This document shows, piece after piece, positions 16,151-24,667 of a DNA stretch of 39,023 nt. Source of the DNA: UBA8522 sp035528895 (lineage in GTDB: Bacteria; Acidobacteriota; Aminicenantia; Aminicenantales; UBA8522); contig DATKXS010000204.1 in NCBI GenBank assembly GCA_035528895.1, positions 1-39,023 on the forward strand. Reading direction: 5' to 3'. A model generated the notes under the pieces. The model had not been told where the DNA came from, ran no database searches, and saw only the letters and a program-made list of their open reading frames with translations. Position 1 is the first letter of the stretch, and each line of letters opens with the position of its first letter. The translations under genes and the position numbers were made by a program.

Positions 16151-16179
16151 TTGACAGGGGAGGGGGGGGGTGATAACAT
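16151..16179 (+). promoter_or_regulatory. Candidate promoter of the flippase-nrdR-hsp20-lon-thiL operon
   Basis: A consensus -35 TTGACA (16151-16156), a 17-nt spacer containing a run of ten G, and TAACAT (16174-16179). The predicted start near 16186 is about 6 nt before ATG 16192, so the first gene may be read from a nearly leaderless message. Confidence 0.4.
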
Positions 16180-16191
16180 GAAGGGCTAAAA

Positions 16192-17220
16192 ATGAGAAAG
16201 AACTGGGTCCGGTTCGGCCTCGTCGCTGTCCTCACGCTCGTTTTCCTCTTCTTTTTCTTCCGGAGCGTGGATTGGGCGGAGGTCGCCCGCTATCTTCAGG
16301 GAGTCAACATCCCTCTCTTCATCCTGAGCATTGTGCTGGTCCCTTTTCACCTCGTCACTCGCTCCCTGAGGTGGGATTACCTGATCAGGCACGAGAAGCC
16401 CGGCGTTCCCTTCGCCAGTTTTTTTGCTGCCAACGCCGTCGGGTTCACCGTCAATTACATCTTTCCGGGCCGTCTGGGTGAGCTGGTCCGTCCGCTCTAT
16501 CTCGCCCAGAAGGAAAAGATCAGGAAAGGTTTCTGTTTCGGGACGATCGTCGTCGAGCGCACCTTCGACACCTTCACCATGTGCTTCTTCCTGGGTGTCT
16601 TCCTGCTCGCCCGGCCGCTCTTTTCCTCCCGGTTCCAGGCGGGAGCCGAGGGCACCGCCAGCCTCAGGCTCTGGGGGATCGTCGGTCTCGTCCTGGCCGT
16701 CCTTCTCCTGGCCATTATCCTATCCCTCTATTTCTTCCGGGAAAAGACCCTGTCTTTCATCACCCGTCTGCTCAAGCCTTTCCCCGAGAAGATCTCTCAC
16801 AAGATCCTGGCCATCTCGGAAGAGTTCATCTGCGGCCTCAAGTTCTTCCACTCCCTGAAGAGCCTCCTGTTGTACGCCTTTTTCTCCGGCGTGGTCTGGC
16901 TGGGCATCATCTTCTACTACTGGATATTCTTCCTGGCCTTCGGGATCAAGCTTTCGTATTTTCTCCTTGTCCCCTATGTCTTTTTGACCATGGTCGGGGC
17001 CTCGATCCCCACTCCCGGCATGGTCGGAGGCTTCCACTATTTCTCCAAGCTGGGGATGACCTCTCTCTATGGCATCGATCCCAACCTGGCCGTCGGCGTC
17101 ACCATCCTCGTCCATGCCGTCCAGCTGGTGGTGACATGCCTGATCGGATATGTTATATTGTGGAAAGAGGGTATGTCCCTCTTCCAGCTCAAGAGGTTAG
17201 GAGAAAAGGCCGAGATATGA
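16192..17220 (+). CDS. Lysylphosphatidylglycerol synthase TM-region/UPF0104 flippase-like membrane protein
   Basis: 342 residues with about eight TM helices. Markers are RSVDWAEVARYLQGVNIPLF (25-44), FASFFAANAVGFTVNYIFPG and RLGELVRPLYLAQKEKI, the Gly-Glu-x-x-Arg-Pro signature of this family, then VVERTFDTFTM and PTPGMVGGFHYF. The family includes MprF flippase domains and AglD-like proteins that move lipids or lipid-linked sugars across the inner membrane; the cargo here is unknown. It has no synthase domain. The stop codon overlaps the nrdR start (ATGA at 17217-17220), so the genes are translationally coupled. Confidence 0.8.
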   Translation: MRKNWVRFGLVAVLTLVFLFFFFRSVDWAEVARYLQGVNIPLFILSIVLVPFHLVTRSLRWDYLIRHEKPGVPFASFFAANAVGFTVNYIFPGRLGELVRPLYLAQKEKIRKGFCFGTIVVERTFDTFTMCFFLGVFLLARPLFSSRFQAGAEGTASLRLWGIVGLVLAVLLLAIILSLYFFREKTLSFITRLLKPFPEKISHKILAISEEFICGLKFFHSLKSLLLYAFFSGVVWLGIIFYYWIFFLAFGIKLSYFLLVPYVFLTMVGASIPTPGMVGGFHYFSKLGMTSLYGIDPNLAVGVTILVHAVQLVVTCLIGYVILWKEGMSLFQLKRLGEKAEI

Positions 17221-17672
17221 AGTGTCCTTTCTGTAACCATCCGGAAAGCAAGGTCATCGATTCCCGTGAAAGCAAAAAAGGCCTGTCCATCCGCCGCCGG
17301 CGGGAATGCATCTCCTGCCGGAGGCGGTTCACGACCTACGAGAAGATCGAGGAGATTCCCTACATGGTCGTCAAGAAGGACGGCAGCCGCCAGCCCTTCG
17401 ACGGCCAAAAGCTCCTCCGGGGCCTGCTCAAGGCCTGTGAGAAGCGGCCGATTCCGGTCCGCAAGCTCGAGGAGATCGTCGAGGACATCGAGAACAGGGT
17501 TCAGGAAAGACCGGACAAGGAGATCAAGGTCGCGGAGATCGGCCGGTATGTGATGGACAAGCTCAAAGCCCTGGACAAGGTCGCCTATGTCCGGTTCGCC
17601 TCGGTTTACCGGGAGTTCAAGGACGTCATGGAGTTCAAGCAGGAGCTGGAGACTCTTCTCAAGGAACGATAG
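17217..17672 (+). CDS. nrdR: Transcriptional repressor NrdR
   Basis: 151 residues, the usual family length. The zinc ribbon has Cys3/Cys6 (MKCPFC) and Cys31/Cys34 (CISC), with the diagnostic VIDSRESKKGLSIRRRREC between them. The ATP-cone spans about 46-140 (YMVVKKDGSRQPFD, then LDKVAYVRFASVYREF). NrdR binds NrdR boxes upstream of ribonucleotide reductase genes and senses dATP/ATP. No nrd gene is in the window, so its targets lie elsewhere. Start ATG 17217 overlaps the upstream stop; hsp20 begins 12 nt downstream. Confidence 0.97.
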   Translation: MKCPFCNHPESKVIDSRESKKGLSIRRRRECISCRRRFTTYEKIEEIPYMVVKKDGSRQPFDGQKLLRGLLKACEKRPIPVRKLEEIVEDIENRVQERPDKEIKVAEIGRYVMDKLKALDKVAYVRFASVYREFKDVMEFKQELETLLKER

Positions 17673-17684
17673 TTCGCGCCTCCG

Positions 17685-18137
17685 ATGGTTCGTAAGATCA
17701 AGCCCGTCTCCCGCATCATCCGGATCGAGACCGAGATCGACCGGATCCAGTGGGCCTCCGCCCCCCGGCGTGACCGATTCCTGGACTGGGACGAGAACTG
17801 GATCCCCCGGGTGGACGTTTACGAGAAGCCGGGGGAGATCGTCGTCGAGGTCGAGGTCCCCGGGGTCGGTCAATCCGACCTCGACATCACCGTGCAGAGC
17901 AGCCGGGTGGAGATCAAGGGGATGAAGAAGGAGCGCAGCTCTTCGGAAAGGATCCGGTACCTGCGTCTGGAGAGGGAGTTCGGGAGCTTCCGCCGGCTGG
18001 TGGCGCTTCCTGCCGCGGTTGTGCCCGACAGGGCCAAGGCATTTCTGCATAACGGCGTCCTGACCCTTCAGCTAAAAAAGTACCTGCCCGAAGAGGACAA
18101 GAAGATCGTCGTCGCTATCCACAAGGATGAGGAGTGA
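17685..18137 (+). CDS. Small heat-shock protein (Hsp20/alpha-crystallin)
   Basis: 150 residues. The alpha-crystallin domain spans about 40-135: IPRVDVYEKPGEIVVEVEVP, GVGQSDLDITVQSSRVEIKG, RLEREFGSFRRLVALPAAV and then AFLHNGVLTLQLKK. This is an ATP-independent chaperone that holds unfolding proteins. The N-terminal arm (1-38) is short and basic. Being placed 12 nt after nrdR and 15 nt before lon makes it the chaperone member of a protein-quality operon. I see no CIRCE element before it. Confidence 0.93.
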   Translation: MVRKIKPVSRIIRIETEIDRIQWASAPRRDRFLDWDENWIPRVDVYEKPGEIVVEVEVPGVGQSDLDITVQSSRVEIKGMKKERSSSERIRYLRLEREFGSFRRLVALPAAVVPDRAKAFLHNGVLTLQLKKYLPEEDKKIVVAIHKDEE

Positions 18138-18152
18138 TCGCGGAGGACAATC

Positions 18153-20558
18153 ATGGTCGAGAAGAACATCAAGAACGGCGAAACGTTCGATGAGTTGGTC
18201 GAGGAGCGCGACCAAAAGCTCCAGATTCCCTCCATCCTGCCCGTCCTGCTGTTGCGTGATATCATCGTCTTCCCCTACATGATCGCCCCGCTGTTCGTCG
18301 GGCGGGAAAAATCCAAGAACGCCATCGACCACTCTCTCTCCACTCACCGCATGATCCTGCTCCTGACCCAGAAGGACATGGAGATCGAGGATCCGAAGAG
18401 GGGAGACGTCTACGACGTCGGCACCGTCGCCCTGATCATGCGGATGCTCAAGCTGCCCGACGGGCGGGTCCGCATCCTGGCCCAGGGCCTGATCCGGGCC
18501 AAGGTCGAGTCGTTCGAGGAAGACCAGCCGTTTATCCAGGCCCAGGTTTCGGTCATCCACGAGCCCGATCTCAAGGACACGACTATCGAAAGCGAGGCCC
18601 TCATCCGCAACGTCCGGAACGGCCTAGAGAAAGCGACCTCCCTGGGCAAGAGCGTTCCTCCCGAGGTCTTGATTATCGCCGCCAATGTCGAGGAGATGGG
18701 CCGCCTGGCCGACCTCACCGCCGCCAACCTCGACCTCAAGGTGGACGAGGCCCAGAAGATCCTGGAGATCGTCGACCCCGCCCAACGTTTGAAAAGGGTC
18801 TACGAGCTCCTGACCAAGGAGCTCGAGCTCCTGGACATGCAGTCCAAGATCAGCACCGAAGCGAAAGGCGAGATGGACAAACTGCAGCGGCAGTACTTTC
18901 TGAGGCAGCAGATGAAGGCCATTCAGAAGGAGCTGGGGGAGGGGACCGAGCTCCAGGAGGAGATCAAATCCTACCAGGACAGGCTCGCCAAGCTCAAGGT
19001 CGCCCAGGAAGTTAAAGAAGAGCTCGAGAAACAGATCATCCGGCTGGCCCAGATGCATCCCGAGTCGGCCGAAACGGCCGTCGTCCGCACTTACCTCGAC
19101 TGGATGTTCTCGATCCCCTGGGACAAGACAACGGTGGACAACCTCGATTTGCGGAAGGCCAAGACGATCCTGGACGAGGACCATTACGGCCTGGTGAAGA
19201 TCAAAGACCGGATCCTCGAGTACCTGGCCGTCCGCTCGCTCTCCAAGAAGATCAAGGGTCCTATTCTCTGCTTCGTCGGACCTCCCGGGGTGGGCAAGAC
19301 GTCGCTCGGCCGGAGCATCGCCCGAGCCCTGGGTCGGAAGTTCATCCGCATCTCCCTGGGCGGCGTCCGGGACGAGGCGGAGATCCGCGGTCACCGGCGC
19401 ACCTATGTCGGCGCCATGCCGGGACGGATCATCCAGGGGATCCGGCGCGCCGGGTTCCACAACCCCGTCTTCATGATGGACGAGGTGGATAAGATCGGCG
19501 CCGACTTCCGGGGCGACCCCTCGTCGGCCCTGCTCGAAGTGCTCGACCCCGAACAGAACAACTCTTTCCGCGACCACTACCTGGGCGTTCCGTTCGACTT
19601 GTCCAAGGTCATGTTTATCACTACGGCCAACCTCCTCGATCCCATCCAGCCCGCCTTCCGCGACCGGATGGAGATCCTCAACCTGCCCGGCTACACCGAG
19701 GAGGAGAAGCTCCAGATCGCGCTCCAGCACCTGGTGCCCAAACAGGTCAAGGAACATGCCCTGACCGAGAAATGGATCGTTTTTACTCAAGGCGCCATCA
19801 AGAAGATCATTTCCCTCTACACCCGCGAGGCCGGGGTGCGCAACCTGGAGAGGGAGATCGCCTCGGTCTGCCGCAAGGTTGCCCGTAAGGTGGCCGAGGG
19901 GAAGAAGAAACTCTTCCGCATCACCTCCCAGAACGTGGAAGGGTATCTCGGGCCGCCGCGCATCTTCAAGGACCAGGTCCTGACAAAGGACCAGGTGGGT
20001 GTCGCCACCGGGGTTGCCTGGGCGGCGACGGGCGGCGAGATTCTCTTCGTCGAAGTCACCAAAATGAAGGGCAAAGGGAACCTCTCCTTGACCGGTTCTC
20101 TCGGAGAAGTGATGAAGGAATCGGCCCAGGCTGCCCTGAGCTATGCGCGGGCCCACGCCGAGGAGTTCGGGGTAAGCGTGAACTTCTTCTCGGAGAACGA
20201 TTTCCACGTCCATATTCCCGAAGGTGCCATCCCCAAGGACGGCCCTTCGGCCGGGATCACGATCGCCACCGCTCTGATCTCGGTCTGCACGGAATTGAAA
20301 GTGAGGCGGGACCTAGCCATGACCGGGGAGATCACCCTCCGCGGCAATGTCCTTCCTGTCGGCGGAGTCAAAGAGAAGGTCCTGGCGGCCCAGCGGGCCG
20401 GCGTGCGCAAGATGATCCTTCCCCTTTTCAACAAGAAAGACCTGATCGACATCCCCAAAAAAGTGAAAAAAGAGATGGAATTCTTCTTTGTCGAGGAGAT
20501 CAATGACGTCTTCGAACAGGCGCTGATCAAAGAGCCGGCGAAGAAGGCCCAGGGATGA
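18153..20558 (+). CDS. lon: ATP-dependent Lon protease
   Basis: 801 residues, the normal LonA length. The N-domain is at about 27-220 (LPVLLLRDIIVFPYMIAPLF). A coiled region (210-310) leads to the AAA+ module: Walker A GPPGVGKT (376-383), Walker B MMDEVD (441-446). The C-terminal protease carries the Ser-Lys dyad Ser699 (KDGPSAGIT) and Lys742 (GGVKEKVLAA), 43 residues apart as in E. coli Lon. It degrades damaged and regulatory proteins in the cytoplasm. ATG 18153 follows GGAGGACAATC. Its stop overlaps thiL by ATGA. Confidence 0.98.
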   Translation: MVEKNIKNGETFDELVEERDQKLQIPSILPVLLLRDIIVFPYMIAPLFVGREKSKNAIDHSLSTHRMILLLTQKDMEIEDPKRGDVYDVGTVALIMRMLKLPDGRVRILAQGLIRAKVESFEEDQPFIQAQVSVIHEPDLKDTTIESEALIRNVRNGLEKATSLGKSVPPEVLIIAANVEEMGRLADLTAANLDLKVDEAQKILEIVDPAQRLKRVYELLTKELELLDMQSKISTEAKGEMDKLQRQYFLRQQMKAIQKELGEGTELQEEIKSYQDRLAKLKVAQEVKEELEKQIIRLAQMHPESAETAVVRTYLDWMFSIPWDKTTVDNLDLRKAKTILDEDHYGLVKIKDRILEYLAVRSLSKKIKGPILCFVGPPGVGKTSLGRSIARALGRKFIRISLGGVRDEAEIRGHRRTYVGAMPGRIIQGIRRAGFHNPVFMMDEVDKIGADFRGDPSSALLEVLDPEQNNSFRDHYLGVPFDLSKVMFITTANLLDPIQPAFRDRMEILNLPGYTEEEKLQIALQHLVPKQVKEHALTEKWIVFTQGAIKKIISLYTREAGVRNLEREIASVCRKVARKVAEGKKKLFRITSQNVEGYLGPPRIFKDQVLTKDQVGVATGVAWAATGGEILFVEVTKMKGKGNLSLTGSLGEVMKESAQAALSYARAHAEEFGVSVNFFSENDFHVHIPEGAIPKDGPSAGITIATALISVCTELKVRRDLAMTGEITLRGNVLPVGGVKEKVLAAQRAGVRKMILPLFNKKDLIDIPKKVKKEMEFFFVEEINDVFEQALIKEPAKKAQG

Positions 20559-21529
20559 GGCTCCGGTCACTGCGCGAGCGGGATCTTGTTGCGGCCATCC
20601 GGCGGGAGTTCCCGGCGAAGGAAGGAGGCCTTGTCCTGGGGATCGGCGACGACGCCGCCGTCGTCCGTAGTGCGGGAAACTTGCACTTGGTGACGACCGA
20701 TCTCCTGGTCGAGGACGTTCATTTCACCGCCTCGCTCCACCCCCCCTATTATCTCGGACGGAAATCTCTCAACGTTAATTTGAGTGATATCGCCGCCATG
20801 GGGGGGCAGCCCCGGTTTGCCCTTCTCGGGCTGGCCCTGAGGAAAGGGCTGAAGACGCGCTGGGTGGAGGAGTTTTTCCGGGGACTGGGAGCGGCTGCGG
20901 AGGAGGCTGGCGTCGGGCTCATCGGTGGGGATATCTCGACAGCCGGGAAAATCACCGTTTCCATAACCGTCTGGGGAGAAGGAAAGACTTTTATCCCCCG
21001 GAGCGGTGCCCGGCCGGGCGATCTCATTTTCGTCTCCGGCCGGCCGGGCGATGCCGCGGCCGGACTGCGGCTACTCCGGAGGGGCTTCCGCTTGGGGCAG
21101 GACAAGGAGGCGGATTCGCTCCTTCTTGCTTTCCTAGACCCGGTGCCTCAAGTCGCCCTTGGCCGGGCCCTTTCCCGCCTCCAAGCGGCCACGGCCATGA
21201 TCGATACAAGCGACGGCCTGTCTGTTGACCTCCTCCATCTCTGCGAGGAAAGCCGGACGGCGGCCGAGGTCGATCTAGAAAAAATCCCTCTTTCTCCGGC
21301 GCTCCGGTCTTTTGAGAAAAAGCCGGACCGCCTGGCCCTTCACGGCGGCGAGGACTATGGGCTTCTTTTTGCCGCGAGTCCCCGAAAGTCCGCACTCATG
21401 GCCAGGGTCCAGAAGCGTTTCGGATTCCACCGGATCGGCCGGATGATGCGCGGCCGGGGGGTTTTTGTCGTGGACCGGAAAGGCCGGAAGCGGCCCCTCG
21501 AGATCAGGGGATTCGAGCACTTACTATAG
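20555..21529 (+). CDS. thiL: Thiamine-monophosphate kinase
   Basis: 324 residues. ThiL phosphorylates thiamine phosphate to thiamine pyrophosphate, the last step of vitamin B1 cofactor synthesis. Motifs: GIGDDAAVV (metal-binding Asp pair), DLLVEDVHF, VNLSDIAAMGG, GGDISTAGKITVSITVWGEG, DTSDGLSVDL and HGGEDYGLLFA. Length and order are standard for the AIR synthase/ThiL superfamily. Its start is within the lon stop (ATGA), and its last 6 nt overlap the dapF stop on the opposite strand. No TPP riboswitch precedes it. Confidence 0.95.
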   Translation: MRLRSLRERDLVAAIRREFPAKEGGLVLGIGDDAAVVRSAGNLHLVTTDLLVEDVHFTASLHPPYYLGRKSLNVNLSDIAAMGGQPRFALLGLALRKGLKTRWVEEFFRGLGAAAEEAGVGLIGGDISTAGKITVSITVWGEGKTFIPRSGARPGDLIFVSGRPGDAAAGLRLLRRGFRLGQDKEADSLLLAFLDPVPQVALGRALSRLQAATAMIDTSDGLSVDLLHLCEESRTAAEVDLEKIPLSPALRSFEKKPDRLALHGGEDYGLLFAASPRKSALMARVQKRFGFHRIGRMMRGRGVFVVDRKGRKRPLEIRGFEHLL

Positions 21530-22366
21530 CAGGGTGCCGTCGAATACGATCTCGGCCGGTCCCGATTGGTGGATCTTATCTCCTTCCCACTCGACGACCA
21601 CCTTTCCAAGAAAGGTCTTGACCGTGACCTTCCGGTCCGTCAGGCCTTTGAGGATGGAGGCCACCGCGGCCGCCGAGGAACAGCTCCCCGAAGACAGCGT
21701 CTCTCCGACCCCCCTCTCCCAGAAGAGGACCTCGATCTCCTGGCGGCTGAGCACCCGGATGAACTCGACGTTGATGCGGTTGGGAAAGAAGGGGTGGTAT
21801 TCGATCTCCCTGCCGATCTCGTGCCATTCGATCCGCGCCGGGAATCGGTCAAAGAAGACGGCGCAGTGGGGATTGCCGATCGAAACGACCGTGACGGGAT
21901 AGATCTTGCCGTGGATGGAAAGAGGGTAATCGATGATCCTCTCGTGGAAGGTTCCGTCGTCGAAGGGAATGTCCTGCGAGGTCAGCCGGGGAGTGCCCAT
22001 CTCGATCCGGATCTGGGAGCGGCTGTTCTGGACTTCGAGGAGGTTGCAGAGGTGGATGCCGGTGCTGGCCAGGAAGGTGACATCGGGGGGGGTGATCTTC
22101 TTCTGGTAGAAGAGATAGGCGGCCGCGCAGCGCAGCCCGTTCCCCGAGATCTCAGGCTCCGACCCGTCGGCATTAAAGATCCGGAAACGAACGAGGCCCT
22201 GCTCCCGGTCCTTGATGGAGATGAGGATGAGCCCGTCCGCCCCCACGCCCATGTGGCGGTCGCAGACGCGCTTGGTGAAACCGGGGAGGTCAACGATCCG
22301 GCCGCCCTCCTCCGGGTCGATGACGACGAAGTCATTGCCCAGGGAATGGACCTTGGTGAATCTCAA
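21524..22366 (-). CDS. dapF: Diaminopimelate epimerase
   Basis: 280 residues. DapF converts LL- to meso-diaminopimelate for lysine and peptidoglycan. Asn11 of SLGNDFVVID; catalytic Cys80 (NGLRCAAAY) and Cys229 (SSGSCSSAAA); VSIGNPHCAVF and WERGVGETLSSG are family motifs. The start is TTG at 22366-22364, which follows the stop codon of the protease gene directly (TAATTG). I see no separate Shine-Dalgarno, so the gene probably depends on re-initiation after the protease. The pairing with a PBP1A gene nearby fits cell-wall synthesis. Confidence 0.96.
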   Translation of the reverse strand: MRFTKVHSLGNDFVVIDPEEGGRIVDLPGFTKRVCDRHMGVGADGLILISIKDREQGLVRFRIFNADGSEPEISGNGLRCAAAYLFYQKKITPPDVTFLASTGIHLCNLLEVQNSRSQIRIEMGTPRLTSQDIPFDDGTFHERIIDYPLSIHGKIYPVTVVSIGNPHCAVFFDRFPARIEWHEIGREIEYHPFFPNRINVEFIRVLSRQEIEVLFWERGVGETLSSGSCSSAAAVASILKGLTDRKVTVKTFLGKVVVEWEGDKIHQSGPAEIVFDGTLL

Positions 22367-23878
22367 TTAGGGCACCCGCAGGGTGACGATCCGGTCTAAG
22401 GATTCGCCGCCCTGCTCGCGCCGGAGGAGAAGGATGATGGCCTCTCCGGGCTGGACCTTGTCCATGATCTTCTCGAGATCGTCCACCGTGGTCACCTTCC
22501 TCCGGTCGACCTCGATGATGATGTCGCCCACATTCAGGCCCTTGCGGTCCGCTTCGCTGAAGCGTTTGACCTGGGTGATGATGAGTCCCTCCCGGGTCTC
22601 GAGGCCGTAGCGGCGCGCCAGGTTGGGGGTCAGCTCCTGCACGGTGAAACCGAGGTCCTTGTCAGTGGCCTTGGGCTCTTCTTTCTTTTCCTGGGGGTCG
22701 AGTTCCTCGACCGTCACGGTGACCTGTTCTTCCTTCCCTTCCCGGATGATCCCGATGTTGACTTTCTTTCCGGGCTGGACATCGGCCACCCTGAACTTCA
22801 GTTCGTTGGGGCTTTCGACCTTCTCACCGTCGACTTCGACGATAACATCATATTGCTTGATCCCTGCTTTATCGGCCGGACCGTCTTCCTCGACAGAGTT
22901 GACGAGCGCTCCCTTCTTATCCTTCAGTTTGAAGGCGTCCTTGTCGTCTTCGGTGATCGGCGTGATGACGACGCCGATCTTGCCGCGGATGACCCGGCCT
23001 TTTTCCTTGAGCTGGGTGATAACCTTCTTGGCCAGGTTGGCGGGGATGGCGAACCCAAGCCCGATGTTCCCCCCCGAGGGAGAAAAGATATTGCTGGTGA
23101 TCCCGATCACTTCACCTTTCATATTGACCAGAGGACCGCCGCTGTTGCCGCGGTTGATGGCCGCATCTGTCTGGATGAAATCCTGGTACTCGGGGACATT
23201 GCCGCCCAGGCCGAGCTGCCGGCCTTTGGCGCTGACGATACCCGACGTAACCGTGTGTTCCAAACCGTAGGGATTGCCGATGGCCAGAACCCATTCACCG
23301 ACCTTGAGCTGCTCCGAATCGCCGAACTGGATGAAAGGGAGTCCTTTGGCCTCGATCTTGAGCAGGGCCAGGTCGGACCGTGGGTCGGTGCCGATGACCT
23401 TGGCCTTGTAATCTTGGCTTTGGAGGGCCGTTATCTTCACCTCCACGGCGTTCTCGACGATGTGATAGTTGGTCAGAAGATAGCCGTCCTCGCTGAGGAA
23501 GAAGCCGGTCCCCTGAGCTTGGGAGGGGACTTCCTTTTCCTGCTTCTGGCGGGGTTGCCCGAAAAACCTCTCCCAGAAATCGTTGAACGGCATCTCATCC
23601 TCGAACCCGAACCCTCTGACCTTCTCCATCCTCTCGGTTACAATCTTGACGACCGCGGGACCGACCTTCTCGGCGATGCTGACGAAGTCGAGGTCGTCCC
23701 GGAGCTCAGGGGAAAGGCGTGCCGGGGTCGCGTTGAGCGACGAGGTCAAGGGAGGTGTCTCCGCATCAAATGCGGATGTCCGAGCGGCTTGTTTTTCGGG
23801 AAGATAAACGAAAACGTAGCCCGAAACGATGATTCCAAGGATGAAACTGACTATTCCGATCCAGATGAGTTTCTTCAT
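22367..23878 (-). CDS. Deg/HtrA-family periplasmic serine protease with two PDZ domains
   Basis: 503 residues from ATG 23878 (GGAGG 9 nt upstream; the frame stays open to 23959). Residues 5-27 are an uncleaved or signal TM (LIWIGIVSFILGIIVSGYVFVY). The trypsin-like domain spans about 65-275 with catalytic His139 (LLTNYHIVENAV), Asp169 (DPRSDLALLKI) and Ser246 (INRGNSGGPL). PDZ1 is at about 285-390 (KGALVNSVEEDGPADKAGI) and PDZ2 at about 415-500 (EGLIITQVKRFSEADRKGLN). The family degrades or refolds damaged envelope proteins. Two PDZ domains match the DegP/DegQ type. The dapF gene follows with no spacer. Confidence 0.95.
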   Translation of the reverse strand: MKKLIWIGIVSFILGIIVSGYVFVYLPEKQAARTSAFDAETPPLTSSLNATPARLSPELRDDLDFVSIAEKVGPAVVKIVTERMEKVRGFGFEDEMPFNDFWERFFGQPRQKQEKEVPSQAQGTGFFLSEDGYLLTNYHIVENAVEVKITALQSQDYKAKVIGTDPRSDLALLKIEAKGLPFIQFGDSEQLKVGEWVLAIGNPYGLEHTVTSGIVSAKGRQLGLGGNVPEYQDFIQTDAAINRGNSGGPLVNMKGEVIGITSNIFSPSGGNIGLGFAIPANLAKKVITQLKEKGRVIRGKIGVVITPITEDDKDAFKLKDKKGALVNSVEEDGPADKAGIKQYDVIVEVDGEKVESPNELKFRVADVQPGKKVNIGIIREGKEEQVTVTVEELDPQEKKEEPKATDKDLGFTVQELTPNLARRYGLETREGLIITQVKRFSEADRKGLNVGDIIIEVDRRKVTTVDDLEKIMDKVQPGEAIILLLRREQGGESLDRIVTLRVP

Positions 23879-23987
23879 TTTTCCAAACCTCCGAAAACTA
23901 GACTCTAAATTAGCATAATCGCCCGAAAATTTCAAACGGGCAAACGATAGACACGACAAGAATAAAACGGCCTCTCCAGGCTAAAAG

Positions 23988-24017
23988 TTGCCAATTATCC
24001 CGCTCTCAGGGTATGAT
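23988..24017 (+). promoter_or_regulatory. Promoter of tmk, apparently leaderless
   Basis: TTGCCA (23988-23993), 18 nt, TATGAT (24012-24017): each hexamer differs from consensus by one base. The start codon at 24026 is 9 nt after the -10, which is where transcription itself should begin. Confidence 0.55.
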
Positions 24018-24025
24018 TCAGGGAA

Positions 24026-24667
24026 ATGCGTCTGCGCAAAGGCATCCTGGTCGTCTTCGAGGGGATCGACGGCTCCGGCAAATCCACCCAGGCCCGGCGG
24101 CTTCTGAGAAGGCTGCGGGCGCTCGGCCATGAGGCCGTCTCGTTTCGCGAGCCGACCAGGGGAAAGTGGGGCCGGAGGATCAAGAGGATGGCCAAGGAGG
24201 CCGGGAGCCTGACTCCGGAAGAGGAGCTCGACCTCTTCGTCAAGGACCGGAAGGAGAACGTCCGTAAAAACCTGAGACCGGCTTTGGCTGGGAAGAAGGT
24301 CGTCATCTTGGACCGCTATTATTTTTCGACCATCGCCTACCAGGGGGCCAAGGGGATCCCTCCGGCCCGGATCAGGCGCCTGAACGAAAGGTTTGCGGTC
24401 AAGCCTGACTTGGTCTTCATCCTGGATATCGAAGCCGGCCGCGGACTGGGCCGCATCCATCACCGTAAGAGGAAAGATCTCCTTTTCGAACGCGAACGGT
24501 ACCTGGCCCGGGTCCGCCGGATCTTCCGCGGATTCAGGGGGAGGATGTTCGTCCATCTGGACGCCGGCCTCCCCAAGGATGAGCTGAGCGAGCTGATCGC
24601 CTCCCGGGTCCTCCGGCTCCTCCAAGAGTGGGGACGTTCCCCAAAGGGACACCTTACTTTATTCTGA
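24026..24667 (+). CDS. tmk: Thymidylate kinase-like protein
   Basis: 213 residues. It phosphorylates dTMP (or a related nucleotide) for DNA synthesis. P-loop FEGIDGSGKSTQA (about 11-23), the base-binding REPT-like segment (SFREPTRGKWGRRI), and DRYYFSTIAYQGAKGI with its DRY motif. The LID is Arg/Lys-rich (HHRKRKDLLFERERY). The last ten or so residues (RSPKGHLTLF) are encoded by the left inverted repeat of the transposase unit, so the original C-terminus was replaced. The tmk stop overlaps the transposase stop by 14 nt. It is likely functional because the core is intact. Confidence 0.88.
   Translation: MRLRKGILVVFEGIDGSGKSTQARRLLRRLRALGHEAVSFREPTRGKWGRRIKRMAKEAGSLTPEEELDLFVKDRKENVRKNLRPALAGKKVVILDRYYFSTIAYQGAKGIPPARIRRLNERFAVKPDLVFILDIEAGRGLGRIHHRKRKDLLFERERYLARVRRIFRGFRGRMFVHLDAGLPKDELSELIASRVLRLLQEWGRSPKGHLTLF
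24630..24656. repeat. Left inverted REP-like repeat of the RAYT unit
   Basis: Starts with a GGGGACGTTCCCC palindrome (24630-24642) and continues AAAGGGACACCTTA. Its right partner, reverse-complemented, begins GGGGACGCTCCCCAAGGGG and ends ACACCCTTA. It encodes the C-terminal residues of tmk. Confidence 0.7.

Noticed and set aside
18624..20213. 529-residue frame antisense to lon
   Set aside because: lon has complete AAA+ and Ser-Lys dyad motifs; the antisense frame has no domain features.
20540..20560. Possible TPP riboswitch before thiL
   Set aside because: thiL starts inside lon; there is no leader and no THI-box.
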